From: Pisaster brevispinus
Taxonomy: Eukaryota > Echinodermata > Asteroidea > Forcipulatida > Asteriidae
NCBI GenBank assembly: GCA_023634235.1
Contig: JAMKCF010000029.1
Span: forward strand, 1,488,001-1,552,000
DNA length: 64,000 nucleotides
Reading direction: 5' to 3'
In this document: positions 31,801 to 41,582 of the stretch, piece by piece
How the letters are laid out: each line of letters starts with the position of its first letter
Numbering within the stretch: the first letter of the stretch is position 1
The notes under the pieces: generated by a model
The model's database searches: none
What the model was told of the DNA's origin: nothing
What the model saw: only the letters and a program-made list of their open reading frames with translations
Made by a program: the position numbers and the translations under genes

Positions 31801-34800
31801 CACTGATGACCTTTTGACAACTTAGCAACCGTGTGGCTTGTACCAACACGCTCATAGCAGCCACATTATGGTTGCAAGACTTGACCTCTAATTCTATTGT
31901 AAGTAAAGGTCAAACTGCTCATGTTTAAACAAAAGTAGGAAAAACTCCTGATTTTTCCACTTGTTACAATCAGCAAGGTCAGCAAAATATTGACTGAGTC
32001 GGTGATTAAGCATGGTCTTTGCACATGCTGCAGGGTCAACTTAACAATGGTTGAGTCGTGGCTGAACGGTCTTGTGTTCTGCCATTGCCACAGTGTGGGT
32101 TTTGGCTTCCGGTAATGGCAGGTGAATCCTTGAGCACAATACATAACTATAATTGCTTTCTCCTACGTATGAGAAGTAAAGGTGAATGTCATGTGATTTC
32201 CCCGATGAGATTTGATAAATGTGCAAACGGCTTCCAGGCCTGGGTTTCCCCTTATTCGAAACCCAGAACCTCAAAGATGTTTGAATTCAGGAGGTTTACA
32301 GTAAGCTTAGTTTACAGACTCTGTGTATGACCAGAAAGACAACACTACAGGTTTGGACACAATGTGGTCTCTGCTTTACTTCTTTCAAGAAAATTTCAAG
32401 ACTCGTGGAGATTTTCAGAAAATCCTGAAATCCGGAAAAGTCCTATTTACCTGATGATTTCCGTCACAGAGATTTAACGCTGAATCTGGCAAATCTTCAT
32501 CTACAATTGTATCATTCACACTGACAGAGATACTGGCATCATGATGTGAGCTGCTAATACGATACTGCCTCCTTTCAAACTCACTCCTGTCCCAAGCAAC
32601 TATAAACACATCAAGATACAAATTCTAGTTTATTACCTCCTGTGTCCAATCCTCGGAAGGACAGGTAATAAGGATTAATAATAAAAGATCTTATACAGTG
32701 CACAATTCACCATATCAATTGTCTGCTTTTGCCCATTCGCTATATTGTATATATTGTATTTATTTTTATTTTTATTTTTATTTATTTATTGGTTTATTTA
32801 TTTTTATTTATTAATTTATTTTCATTCTTACTTGTTATTTATTTTTGGTATTGTATAATTATCTGCTTTTATTATTGTATTTCTCTACCACATGTTCTGG
32901 ATTTCTTCTTAGCTTTGGCTTACGTTTCAATTTTGGTTATTGTACATGTGTATGTTATTGTTTGTATTTAGCGCCATGAGCACTTTGATGGATTTGTGCG
33001 CTTTATAAGTTCTCATTGTTATTATTATTATTATTATTAATTGCTTTGTGTACAGTAATGTTTATCTTATTTATATCCTTGCGTACCCAAGATGTGGGGC
33101 AACAGATCTACGGATCATAGTATGTGTTTGCTTTTGATGTCCCTCGCCCATCTGGGGGCATATTGCCTTTTAAAGTATTTTTTTATGTACTGTTATGGCA
33201 AATTTTTAAAAAATCTTAAATAAAATCAAATAACAATCCGTCTAGAACACCCAAGGCGCTTCACACAAACAATAAAAGTAAGAAATAAAAATGCACGATG
33301 TATATTTAAAACTACTGAATAAATAAACGTTACTTTAAAATACAGTCATTTGTAAAATACAAGCAAAAAAAAAATGACAAGAGGATACTATCAATAACAC
33401 AATAAAAACAAATCCACAATAAAATAAAAATCGAAATAGCGATCCACCATTAAAAAAAACACAAAGAATTGAAAAAAAAATGTATACATAAAAAAAAAAA
33501 CATCAAGTAATAAACCACAAGGGAAACTGGCTGGGTAAATTTTACATAATATGGGTTTGAACAAAGAAAAATTGACTGAAGCGGGACTTGAACCAACGAC
33601 CTCCAGATTAACGTACCGGCGCTACCAACTAAGCTATCAAGCCCTATGTTGGCAGTCTCCCTATTAGTCAATATCTTTTTTCAGGGGTGCCAGTCAGAAG
33701 CCATGCAACCGTTAGCTGCCGTGTAGCCAGGGATCACACCCAAGCTTACGATACAACCTGGGAAGCAGCAGCCACGGGATCACCATAAGGGGGTGTGACT
33801 TTTTAATATTAATTATAAAATTTTAAAACTATAAAAACTTTGACCTGCCAGTGGCACTGTGGCACCAAAATAATAAATACACAACAAGAAGCAGAACGTC
33901 GTAAGAAGTTCAGGTAAAAACTGTGTTTCCGTTTTCAGAAAACCAAACAACTTTGATTATAGAGCAGGGAAAACATGGCTTGATACATTTCTCATTTGTG
34001 TCTTCATTATGGATACAATCTAAATTCAGGATAGGAGTGGCAACCATAGAGAGAGCAGATAGAATTGAGTCACATGTATTCAAACTTTTTGAGGAATCTT
34101 TGACCTGCATGAAAGTGTGATTTTAACATTTAACACAAAATACTGTATGCTTTATTTAACATATTTCTAGCGAAAGATTCACAGCACTGGATTTAGAGTC
34201 AGGAGTGTAACTAAGGGGAGGGGACACGGGCGGGGGCACACCCCTAATTAATGTCCATGCCCCCACCCCCCACCCTCCCAAAGAGTGTAGTCCTCAGCTC
34301 AGAGCAATAGAGCCAAACACAGCAAACTAAAGGGGTTGAGGTTGGGATGGTCAGGGTTAAAGTGCAGACCTTGGCTTCTCAGCCTCTTTGACTAACCTTC
34401 AAGTCTACGGACAGCCAAGTCATCCTGGATGGAGGCTTCCGGTACCCCTTTGGATATAGTTTCTGCCTGCTGTTCACCATCGGTGGCGTCTTCAGACACT
34501 GATGATACCCGATTCCCGTTTCCCTTCTCACATATCATAGCATCTTCATCTAGCTCCAGGAGTAAGTGACGAATACCTGAAAAAATACACAAATATCTAT
34601 AGTCTTATTTATAGTCTTATTTTTTATATACCGAACATATCTACCAATAAGGTACTCAAGGTGCTATAACAAATAGAAACATGGTACTTAAGACAGGTTA
34701 TTGAATTCTTTGAATTATGCAACCGTTTTATGTAGCACCTTACATGGGTTTACATGTGAGTATCATTGTGGCCAATGGCATCAATCCATGTCATCACCTT

Positions 34801-37800
34801 GGGGGGGAGGGGGGATGCTAAATTGAAGGAAAAATTTACCATGTTTCTACAGGTTTTGAGTGCAAAACAAAAGACTCATCCAGTGTGTGCAACAACCTAG
34901 GAGCATTGATATTGAATGATAGAACAAAAATTCCTTCATGCAGGCGCAAAAACATTGGTTTCAAAAGTCTCGTTTTTATGTGAATGTTGTTTCAATATTG
35001 ATGGGAAATTCAGGGTAGGGAAGAAGATCTTATGGCAATCACCCTTTGGCTTCAAGTTTCAAGAACATTTCCGAGCGAACTACAGACCTTGTCGCTCACA
35101 AAGTTCACTGGACAACAAACGCTTTTAGAAGATATAACATGTCTGAATTGTAGGAGATTTGAATTTGAAAAGCTTTAAACGGTGGCATACCCAGAGGGGC
35201 ACCAGAACCCTTACCCTTCCCCCCAACACAATGAGAACCAAAAAAGGCACAAACAAATGGCTTAAAATATACCTCCGAATTAGTCTTTGCCCTCGCTTGC
35301 CCCCCAGCCCGCCATAACAACTTCTGGTTACGCTACTGAGAGCTAAAATACCAACAAAAGTACCGTCGGTGTTTGAAGAAAACAGAATTACTGGCAAAGT
35401 GCTAAGATTAGTAGTTCAATGATATTTCCTTATCCCCTATCTGGTCATCCCATGTCTTTATCAAAATGTGTGTGTGTGTGCGTGAGTTTGTTTTCACATT
35501 CAAACCGGGGACCTATAACAAAAGAGGACAATAGGGTCCCCGGTTGGGTTAAAGGGACACACCGGCTTACTGTTTACCTAATATAGTGGTGTGGAATGAC
35601 AGACAAACTTTTTTAGATGGTTGGTGTAAAAATAAAAATCATCAAAATATCACGTATTTAACGAAAAATGTGAAAAAAACAAAACGCGGTCAAAGGTCAG
35701 CTTATATGCTTTTCCAGCCGTTGCAACTGTCAAGTTTACGTACAATGTTGGCGCTATGTTGTAAGTAGACTGGTGCTCTGTTTATGTATCAATTATAAAA
35801 ATGGCGAGGCACGAGGATCCAGACTTCATATCCATCAAGCACAAATTCACGTGTAAAAAAAAAAACAGACATGAACGGACATCAGTCCATAGAGCAAGGT
35901 TCCTTGCTCTATGGTCAGTCCTAGTCGAAGTCCGCTCGCGGTCGTAACCAATAACTGTTTCGGTTGAACTTGCCATTGAAACAGTTATTGGTTACGACCG
36001 CGAAAACGCACCCAACCTGTATTCTGTGTACGACGACATACTATATTCTGTGTACTTGCAATGGAGAACGTTTCTTCGACATCCAAGAATCGGTACAAAA
36101 AACATCGCAAGGAAAAACACCCAGAAGGTGGTCCAACGAAAAGTACAAAGTAAAAAAAAACACGATAAATCCAAAGGGAAAGCCAGCAAAAGCAGCAATT
36201 GTGTGTGTGTGTGTGGGGGGGGGGTGGACATTGTGCAGCTATCATAGAAGTAGACCAGCTGTATGGGATAAATATTCCCCGTCGTCGTCCCGCGTGTGTA
36301 GCGCAGGCAACACGTTGCAATAGTTAGGGGGCAATAGCTAGGGTATCAGATTAAACCCTCCTAAAAAAACGTGATTGTTGGTCTGGCTCCCTACCCCTCC
36401 GACAAGCTCCCAAGCTCACGGCTAGACCGGCAAGCTGGGGAGTTCATGCCCGGGCTTGTCTCTCTGGCCCCACGAGACACGGCACAGGCTGTACGGGATA
36501 TGCCCCAAGGTTTACGTTCCGCTAGCTCCCACGCTGGTGCGCCGTAAAACACGCTTCGGTTGCACGGACTCTCTGAATGCGAATCTTACGTTCGATTTTT
36601 CATTATTATTTACAAATTGTATCAATAATCTGAATACATAGTCTTTTTTGTCAAATACTCATGAATAATTTTTAAAAAACAGATTTAAATTTGGTTCAGT
36701 AATTTACTTTTATACGGCTGGAAGGAAAACTATCTCCGAAGATCACGTGATTTATCCGAACCACTTTTTTGGTTCGGATAAATCACGTGACCTTCGGTTT
36801 TTGAAAAATGCTCAAAAACGGCAAAATTTGATGGTTTCTTTTAGGAACCGTTCTTCTCCATTCCTGGAAGACCTTTGAAGTCATATGTTAGCCTATTTTG
36901 TAGCCCAAATAGCCCAACGAAGCCGGTGTGCCCCTTTAAGGTTCCCATTTGGAAATTGTGTACAAAACCAATGGGAGCTGTGCCAAAAAGTTAAAGTCCA
37001 AACAAAAGAGGGACAATAGGAGGTCCCCGAGTGGAGGTGTTTACACACTTGTGTGTGTGTGTGAGTAGGTAACCACATTCAAACCGGGGACCTATAACAA
37101 AAGAGGACAATAGGTCCACGGTTCGGGAAAGGTCCACGGTTGGAAATCGTGTACAAAACCAATGGGAGCTGTTTAAAAAAGTTAGAGTATAAACAAAAGA
37201 GGGACAATAGGAGGTCCACGATTGCAGGCTGTTACACACTTGTGTGTGTGTGTGTGTGGAGGGGGGGGGGAGATATGCCTGATTCCCACTTCGAGCTTAG
37301 CAGTGGTTGAGACAATTTATTTTATTTGCTGATTGCATATTTAATACAAAAAGCAGGTACATGATAAGGCATGGTATCAACCCTTATATTGGTGGGGCGA
37401 TCTTATTGAACAGGATTACATAAATATTTTATAGGCTTTTATGGGCTTTCAAAGACTATTTTAATAACAAATCAATCATACTGATTTTCTGAGAGTAAAC
37501 AAATCTGAAATCAGATTTAAATAGCAGGCGTATTATAATAAATCAGAGACTTACTGATTGTATGCGTTCGACAAACTGACATGCAGACCACGGCCACCAA
37601 CATATTCCAGATGAAGGATATCACAGACAGTGCGATTTGACTGGGGAATCGGATGTAGCAAATGACCGGACTAAGCTGTATATTTTCACAGTGTTTGGCT
37701 TCGAACCCCGAATAGCAAATGTATGTGTAGATCCCAATGAACAAGAGACTCAAGATGACCATGAGTAAGGATGTATTGACCTTCAAGATGGTCTTTGAGT

Positions 37801-38185
37801 GGAGACGAAGGCTCTGTCTGAACACGGTGTTGGTGAAGAGCTTGAAAGCTAAGTTGTTGGCATACACGGTGATACAACAAAATCCAGCAGCCATCAGAAT
37901 CGTCACTGAGCCGTTCAGGACATCAAATTTGGTTGTGGTGGCTTCGATATCATAGCCGACGTACCAGGAGCTAGTGATGAAATATGCCAATGTGACCGTC
38001 AGGGTAAATGCGTAAAGTATCGTGGCTAGAATTGGCTTATCTCCTTGATGTGTCTTGATGCCAAGTGATTTGGCAATGCAGACCCACAACCATTTTGGCA
38101 TGGGCTGTGACTGCCGTAGTGTGGCATTGCTGTTGGAAGGATGGAACATTTTTGCAGGAAATGGTGTTGATGCCCCCTCATTCAA
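25751..38185 (-). CDS. Gustatory-receptor-like (GRL, 7tm_7 superfamily) seven-transmembrane protein
   Basis: Six minus-strand exons (38185-37555, 34576-34397, 32599-32451, 30840-30733, 28182-27970, 25897-25751) join with phases 1,1,0,0,0 into 1428 nt, 475 residues plus TAG. Predicted membrane segments lie near residues 51-75, 92-112, 139-160, 182-204, 370-389, 396-414 and 436-455. The stretch PLLCSGPIEVNGEGERVSK followed by LYGFSMNYSTIVTAILA resembles the TM6-IC3-TM7 region of insect gustatory receptors and their GRL relatives in non-arthropods. Those proteins have an intracellular N-terminus and work as ligand-gated channels or in development. The insect TM7 motif TYhxxxxxQF is not conserved. 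Oddities are a long acidic, Ser-rich loop of about 165 residues between TM4 and TM5 and a short IC3. A small phase-0 exon could still be missing between 27970 and 25897. Assignment is by pattern only. Confidence 0.78.
26860..27215 (-). mobile_element. SINE-like repeat block
   Basis: The part 27080-27215 is a minus-strand tRNA-like head with B-box GGGTTCGAATCCCGGTCATG and the GGACCCAAGCTCTGG segment. The part 26860-27000, with GGGCCATCGACCCAAACC, looks like its tail or a second repeat. Lies 3' of GRL exon 5 in the last intron. Confidence 0.5.
27970..28182 (-). CDS. GRL gene exon 5: TM5 and TM6
   Basis: The exon has 71 codons and is phase 0-0; acceptor TTGGTTGACAG, donor GTAAAT. It encodes RWITSWIILILLWSLYYLMY (TM5), a short WIDHDATIAD loop and MIIFFIPLSLLPLLCSG (TM6), followed by the P-I-E-V-N-G-E-G-E-R-V-S-K segment. 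That segment matches the conserved post-TM6 region of the Gr family. Confidence 0.85.
28318..28460 (+). mobile_element. tRNA-derived SINE
   Basis: The A-box-like GGTCTTGTGGTAAGAC and B-box GGTCGTGGGTTCAAATCCC are correctly spaced. A non-tRNA tail follows with TTTCACAGGACTTGGGCAAG and ACAGTGCTTGTGTAAGTGC. It is the best-preserved copy of this family here. Confidence 0.7.
28590..28980. mobile_element. Palindromic MITE, full-length copy
   Basis: The left end is GGAGGGTATAGTGATAACTT and the right end is ACCAAAAGTACATGTACACC then CTGCCTTTAGG. In the middle is a perfect hairpin around AAAGGCTTCAGGCATGAAGCCTTT. It is the reverse orientation of 13448-13790. Lies in GRL intron 4. Confidence 0.75.
29105..29285. 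mobile_element. MITE, GGGCCCAATTTCAT family
   Basis: The left end GGGGCCAGTGTCATAGAGCTGC is seen, followed by CATGCTTACCAGAAATAGGT, ATGACTGGTTTCCTGC and TTGTTAAGCAATATTTTCT. The right end is damaged where it meets the next SINE. Confidence 0.5.
29300..29570 (+). mobile_element. tRNA-derived SINE, near full length
   Basis: The head has AAGAGCACCGGACTCAAGC, TGTGGGTTCGAGTCCC and GTGACACTTGTGTCCTTAAG. The tail has TTGTCCTTCGGATGGGACG, ACGTAAAAGAACCCAGTGCA and CAGCACCTTGTAAGCC. Other copies lie at 5205, 6690, 32050 and 52670. Confidence 0.7.
29575..29812. repeat. Minisatellite, unit about 33 bp
   Basis: Alternating words GTAGTTTGTACCCAAGCTC, CATGATAATTGAGTAG and TTTTTAACCAAACTCAAGA give seven to eight diverged units. 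Confidence 0.85.
30193..30420. mobile_element. Repeat copy 1 flanking GRL exon 4
   Basis: Shares GGCAGAGGGGTT, TTTTACACAGACAAAAACAT, GTTTTTCTTTCTCT and TTTGCCTGAATT with 30957-31190, in the same orientation. Ends with CATACACCTGTAATAG. Confidence 0.65.
30733..30840 (-). CDS. GRL gene exon 4
   Basis: The exon has 36 codons and is phase 0-0; acceptor TGTGTTACAG, donor GTAAGC. It reads DGLKWQNTSLLSGFTHT, then PAIKRLTNPEILDRYWKLQ. It is supported by exact splice sites and by the open phase-0 frame joining exons 3 and 5. It is flanked on both sides by copies of one repeat (30193-30420 and 30957-31190). Confidence 0.72.
30957..31190. mobile_element. Repeat copy 2 flanking GRL exon 4
   Basis: Partner of 30193-30420. 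The start GTGTATGGGG and end GTACCCCTGTTATGG suggest a short TIR of the form GGGTAC/GTATGG. Confidence 0.65.
31205..31350 (-). mobile_element. tRNA-derived SINE
   Basis: On the minus strand: a GTGGTCTAGTGGTCATGACG head, B-box TAGGTTCGAATCCC and a tail with GCACTGCACACTCAATGC. Same family as 28318-28460. Confidence 0.65.
32050..32280 (+). mobile_element. Diverged tRNA-derived SINE
   Basis: Words GTCGTGGCTGAACGGTCT, CCTTGAGCACAATACATAAC and AATTGCTTTCTCC parallel the SINE at 29300-29570. Confidence 0.5.
32451..32599 (-). CDS. GRL gene exon 3: cytoplasmic loop
   Basis: The exon is 149 nt, phase 1 in and phase 0 out; acceptor GTGTTTATAG, donor GTAAAT. It reads VAWDRSEFERRQYRISSS, then a DASISVSVNDTIVDEDLP acidic segment, and ends NLCDGNHQ. 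The RR-x-Y-R-I-S-S-S stretch is a plausible phosphorylation site (inference). Confidence 0.75.
32700..33045 (+). mobile_element. LINE 3' end with (TTA)n tail
   Basis: A T/A-rich TTTATT stretch (32757-32870) is followed by TAGCGCCATGAGCACTTTGA then TTGTGCGCTTTATAAGTT and a (TTATTA)n tail at 33016-33040. This is a common LINE 3' UTR design; no reverse transcriptase is left. Confidence 0.55.
33508..33670 (-). mobile_element. tRNA-derived SINE (TTTGTTCAAACCCATATTAT tail)
   Basis: Same family as 13970-14117 and 53225-53360. The tRNA-like head has lost bases (AGCGCCGGTACGTTAATC present, D-arm shortened), which supports a retroposed origin. Confidence 0.65.
34397..34576 (-). CDS. GRL gene exon 2: cytoplasmic loop
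   Basis: The exon has 60 codons and is phase 1-1, with acceptor ATTTTTTCAG and donor GTTAGT. The phase-1 join to exon 1 makes Ser211. The product is hydrophilic and acidic: IRHLLLELDEDAM, then a Ser/Glu/Asp-rich stretch to VRRLE. It lies in the loop between TM4 and TM5. Confidence 0.75.
35549..36939. mobile_element. 1.39-kb TIR element with three perfect hairpins and TTAA ends
   Basis: The ends read TTAA-AGGGACACACCGGC and GCCGGTGTGCCCCT-TTAA, that is 13 of 14 matching terminal bases next to a TTAA on both sides, like a TTAA target-site duplication. The inside has no transposase frame. It has hairpins at 35887-35914 (13-bp arms, 2-base loop), 35936-36003 (26-bp perfect arms, 16-base loop) and 36743-36790 (21-bp perfect arms, 6-base loop). 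It may be several nested elements rather than one. Confidence 0.6.
36945..37260. repeat. Two direct repeats of about 115 bp ending in (GT)n
   Basis: Both copies hold GTGTACAAAACCAATGGGAG, AAACAAAAGAGGGACAATAG, GAGGTCC and TTACACACTTGTGTGTGTGT. The word CGGGGACCTATAACAAAAGA between them recurs at 35505 and, reversed, near 55845. Confidence 0.75.
37555..38185 (-). CDS. GRL gene exon 1: start and TM1-TM4
   Basis: The exon gives 210 codons plus one base before a GTAAGT donor. A TGA sits directly in front of the ATG at 38185-38183, which fixes the longest possible start; M13 or M29 are alternatives. Four hydrophobic segments follow a basic and polar N-terminus, with cores TILYAFTLTVTLAYFI, ILMAAGFCCITVYA, LLMVILSLLFIGIYTYI and ALSVISFIWNMLVAVVCM. 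The uninterrupted open frame and membrane periodicity make this a real coding exon. Confidence 0.88.
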
Positions 38186-39084
38186 ATGTAGACTGAATTG
38201 TAGACCACAATCTCTAGTAGTGTTATTGGCTAATGTGTGTCAAACCAGACCATGTCCGCAAAATCCAATGCATGTCATCTATCAAATAATCAATACAAAT
38301 ATTAATTAGACTTTGGAGTTATTTACTTTTCATTTAACGTCATAAACCTTTACCTTCAGAAACACATACTAACATGTACTTGCAAAATCAAAAATGACCA
38401 ACCAGTTTGATCCAGAGTACAAAAATACAAAAGATCAATAGTCCAGGTGAGTAATTTGTTTTTTTAAAGGCAGGGTGTACTTTTGGAAATTACTCTACAA
38501 GTTAATGACTATATACAGTCAACCCTCATTATATAGAGCACTGAAAGAGGTTCTGCTTATAAAGAGTACTGAAGTCCCAAATCTCATTTCTGCCTTGTGT
38601 TTCTTTGTTTACCTGTCCACTTAATAACAACGTTCCTAAAAAGAGGTAATTTGGCCAGACCCAGTGACCTTATTATAACATTACTTGATAAATTCCCCCC
38701 GGCAGTAGTGGGGCTTCCAGACTAAGTGTTAAGCCACAATTTATTATATTTCCTTCAGACAAAACTTCAAAAGTACCAATACCAAAGTTATCCACGAAAA
38801 AACTTTCAGATTTGTACCCCTCCCCCCAAATTTTTTAAATGATTTAGTTGTTTTTGTACAAGTGCATCTCTTTATTCCGATAGCCAACTGTTAATTAAAC
38901 TCTTCTTTGAAGTTGACATTTGACCTTTTGTGTGGTCTGTTTCCTGGTCTCCTTTGGAATGGAATAGTGATACACTGTGTTTGACATTGAAAGTTTGTTG
39001 AAATCAACTTTATCTATCTGTGACAGGAAACTCCCATGAATGCAAGTAATGTGCTATTTTTGGTTGTTGATCTTTCCTCTTTGA

Positions 39085-39305
39085 AGGGAGGGTATACCTT
39101 TGGTAATTTCTCCAAAAATTTATGACCATAAAAACTTTACTTGATAGAGAGCGCTGGAGAGCTGATGTTGATATTATAAAACATTGTTAGAAACGCCTGT
39201 TTTAGAGAAAGAGGTAAATTTTCACCTATAAACTTGAATCTGAAAAAGGCTTCAGTTCAGTCATGAAGCTTTTCTTGGGCATCTGAAAGCACACAATTCT
39301 ATGCC
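39085..39305. mobile_element. Half copy of the palindromic MITE
   Basis: GGGAGGGTATACCTTTGGTA through AGCGCTGGAGAGCTGATG to GCATCTGAAAGCACACAATTC matches the left two-thirds of 28590-28980; the right end is missing. Confidence 0.65.
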
Positions 39306-40539
39306 TTTTAGAAAAGCTGAATGGATACATGTCAACATCTGAGAATCGAAGGAAGAGTATCATAGCAGTGGAAAACAAAGCAGATTTCTTGTTTAGTGTT
39401 TAACATCAGACAGACAGAACTGATACTATTATCACAAACAATTATAACAGTCCTCCCTTTTGTTTCCCATGTTGTAATATGCATTCAGTCCTGTTTAAGC
39501 CTCATTAACAACATATTATTTAAAAGATGAGTCAGTCATTCACACAAGTTGTGGCAGGGTTTACTTTAGCCCAGGATGGACTCCTCCATTGCATATTACC
39601 GGCACAACTATCAGTTGTAACTTTCTGTACTGACTCAATAAGAGAAAACTTGCACTCAGGCACACACACAACACAGCAAGTTCGTCACACTTGTTCTAGT
39701 CTTGGTGCATGACCTTGTTGTTATGATTTGTCATACAGTGTAGTTTCTCCCTGCGAGAGAGTGCTGAACCACTTGAAAGATCGAGAAAAAAATGTGACAA
39801 ACCAAAACGAGGTCTTGCACTAGCCACATTCATTCATGCAGTTTGTTCAGTTGACGAATGCAGAAGTCGATTGGAGTTGCTATGCATGTTGCGCATGCAG
39901 ACACATGCTCACACGTTATCTGCAAGTTATATTCTTGAACAATGTCAGTCATTCCAGGTTTTTTCCTTCGAAGTTTTGACATCTGCAGTTGTATGACCAC
40001 AGTGACAAAATTTTGAAAAACGAAGTACAGCGCCCCAGTTACCGAGTCTTGTCAGTTCTGTGACCCCCATCAAAAGTGTAATTACTAATTAATCAAAGAC
40101 ACTAAGACTAAAGAGTAATTTACTAAATATCAGGTAATTTGCTAAAAATGTGAAAAAACGTTGGTTGAAATTTTGTTTGCATTGATTGTAGAGGGCGTCA
40201 GTGCAGCCAGTACCTGGAAACTGACAGTGAGTGACGTCTACATGTATGTCTATGGCTAGGTTTACTTAACTTAGTCTTTTTAGCCATATAACACTAATAC
40301 AGTCTTTCAAAGGAGGGCTAAGCCGAGTCCAGCATGTATTTACCACAATATTGTCACTATTTCGGCTGCCTGGCCCCGACTCACTCGACTCACAAGTTGT
40401 ACCTAGCATGCCTAGTGTGTTATACTATCACACTAGGCATTGATACTATCAATCATGCCTATCTATCTAAGCGGCAAGAGTTCAACTCTTGACTCTCTGA
40501 CTCTAGTCTATGGCTTCTATGCTATGGTCTGATGGTCTA

Positions 40540-41302
40540 ACCTACTCCTAGAACTATGCGGTTCATTCCGCTATCGTCTCCACGACCCTCATAGGTCATC
40601 ATGTACAAAATCCTATTCGAAACTTTTTCTCCTTCACGTTTATGCACCTGGAGTTCTCTTTTGAAAACGGAGCTCGCCAAAATTAGGCTCTATGTGTTTT
40701 TTGTTTTCACAGTGAGCTCGGGGTGGGTGGGTCCAGAAAATCCACTCCGCAAAAAAAAGGTGCAAAAAATTATAAATTCCCATCGTTATTCAGAATCGTC
40801 GCCTTCCGATAACAAAAATGGCCGCCGTCGCTTGTATCACTGGTACGCTGCGTGCAACGCTGGTCCACGACATGCCTTAAGCTGGTATTCAATAGTATTC
40901 TGTGCGCAACACTGGTCCACAATAATCAATGGCTTGATTGGTTAATTCCTAATTGTGAACCAGCGTTGCGCGCAGCAAACCATTGATACAAACGACGGCG
41001 GCCATTTTTGTTATCGGAAGGCGACGATTCTGAATAAAGATGGGAATTTATCATTTTTTGCACCTTTTTTTTGCGGAGTGGATTTTCTGGACCCACCCCG
41101 AGCTCACTGTGAAAACAATGAACACATAGAGCCTAATTTTGGCGAGCTCCGTTTTCAAAAGAGAACTCCAGGTGCATAAACGTGAAGGGGAAAAAGTTTC
41201 GAATAGGATTTTGTACAATGATGACCTATGACTATGACTGGGGGTCGTGGAGACGATAGCGGAACGAACCGCATAGTAACGGTAGTTCTATCGGAGTAGG
41301 TC
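40540..41302. mobile_element. Large fold-back element, two arms of about 340 bp
   Basis: The left arm 40540-40873 is the near-perfect reverse complement of 40958-41302, with a spacer of about 85 bp. Landmarks in opposite orientation are TCCGCTATCGTCTCCACGAC / GTCGTGGAGACGATAGCGGA, and ATGGCCGCCGTCG / CGACGGCGGCCAT. The arms differ by few bases. No coding frame spans it. Confidence 0.85.
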
Positions 41303-41545
41303 TAACTAAACCTACCTCCATGCCCATGGTGATGGTCTAATAACTCTAAGTTCCAACTCACTCAGAACTACCGAAATCTGACTATTCACCAAAACACTCC
41401 ATGGCATTAGTCTTATTTGGCATAATGCAATAACTGTTGACATGTTAACATTGTTATACTTGACCTGCTGAACATATACTGGCACTATAATAAACAGCAA
41501 TCTCAGCGAAATCAAAGACTCCTGAACAAAAAACATTCACCATAC

Positions 41546-41582
41546 CATGGAGGAAGAAAATACATAATTTTCTTCCTCCATG
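41546..41582. repeat. Perfect hairpin, 16-bp arms
   Basis: CATGGAGGAAGAAAAT, a 5-base loop, then ATTTTCTTCCTCCATG. The same CATGGAGG... hairpin idea recurs at 47296-47320. Confidence 0.85.

Larger units (their letters stand above)
34577..37554. other. GRL intron 1 (about 3 kb), repeat-filled
   Basis: The intron carries a repeat with GGGGCACCAGAACCC-like words near 35180-35340 and the roughly 1.39-kb TIR element at 35549-36939. A pair of about 115-bp direct repeats lies at 36945-37063 and 37140-37260. No further exon is supported. Confidence 0.6.

Noticed and set aside
33910..34110. Open frame between GRL exons 2 and 3 as an additional exon
   Set aside because: A phase-1 join from exon 2 hits a TGA after 11 codons, and no donor keeps the frame. 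Exon 2 joins directly to 32599 in phase.
37517..37554. Extension of GRL exon 1 to its downstream stop
   Set aside because: The GTAAGT donor at 37554 gives the phase that fits exon 2; the extra 12 residues are intronic.
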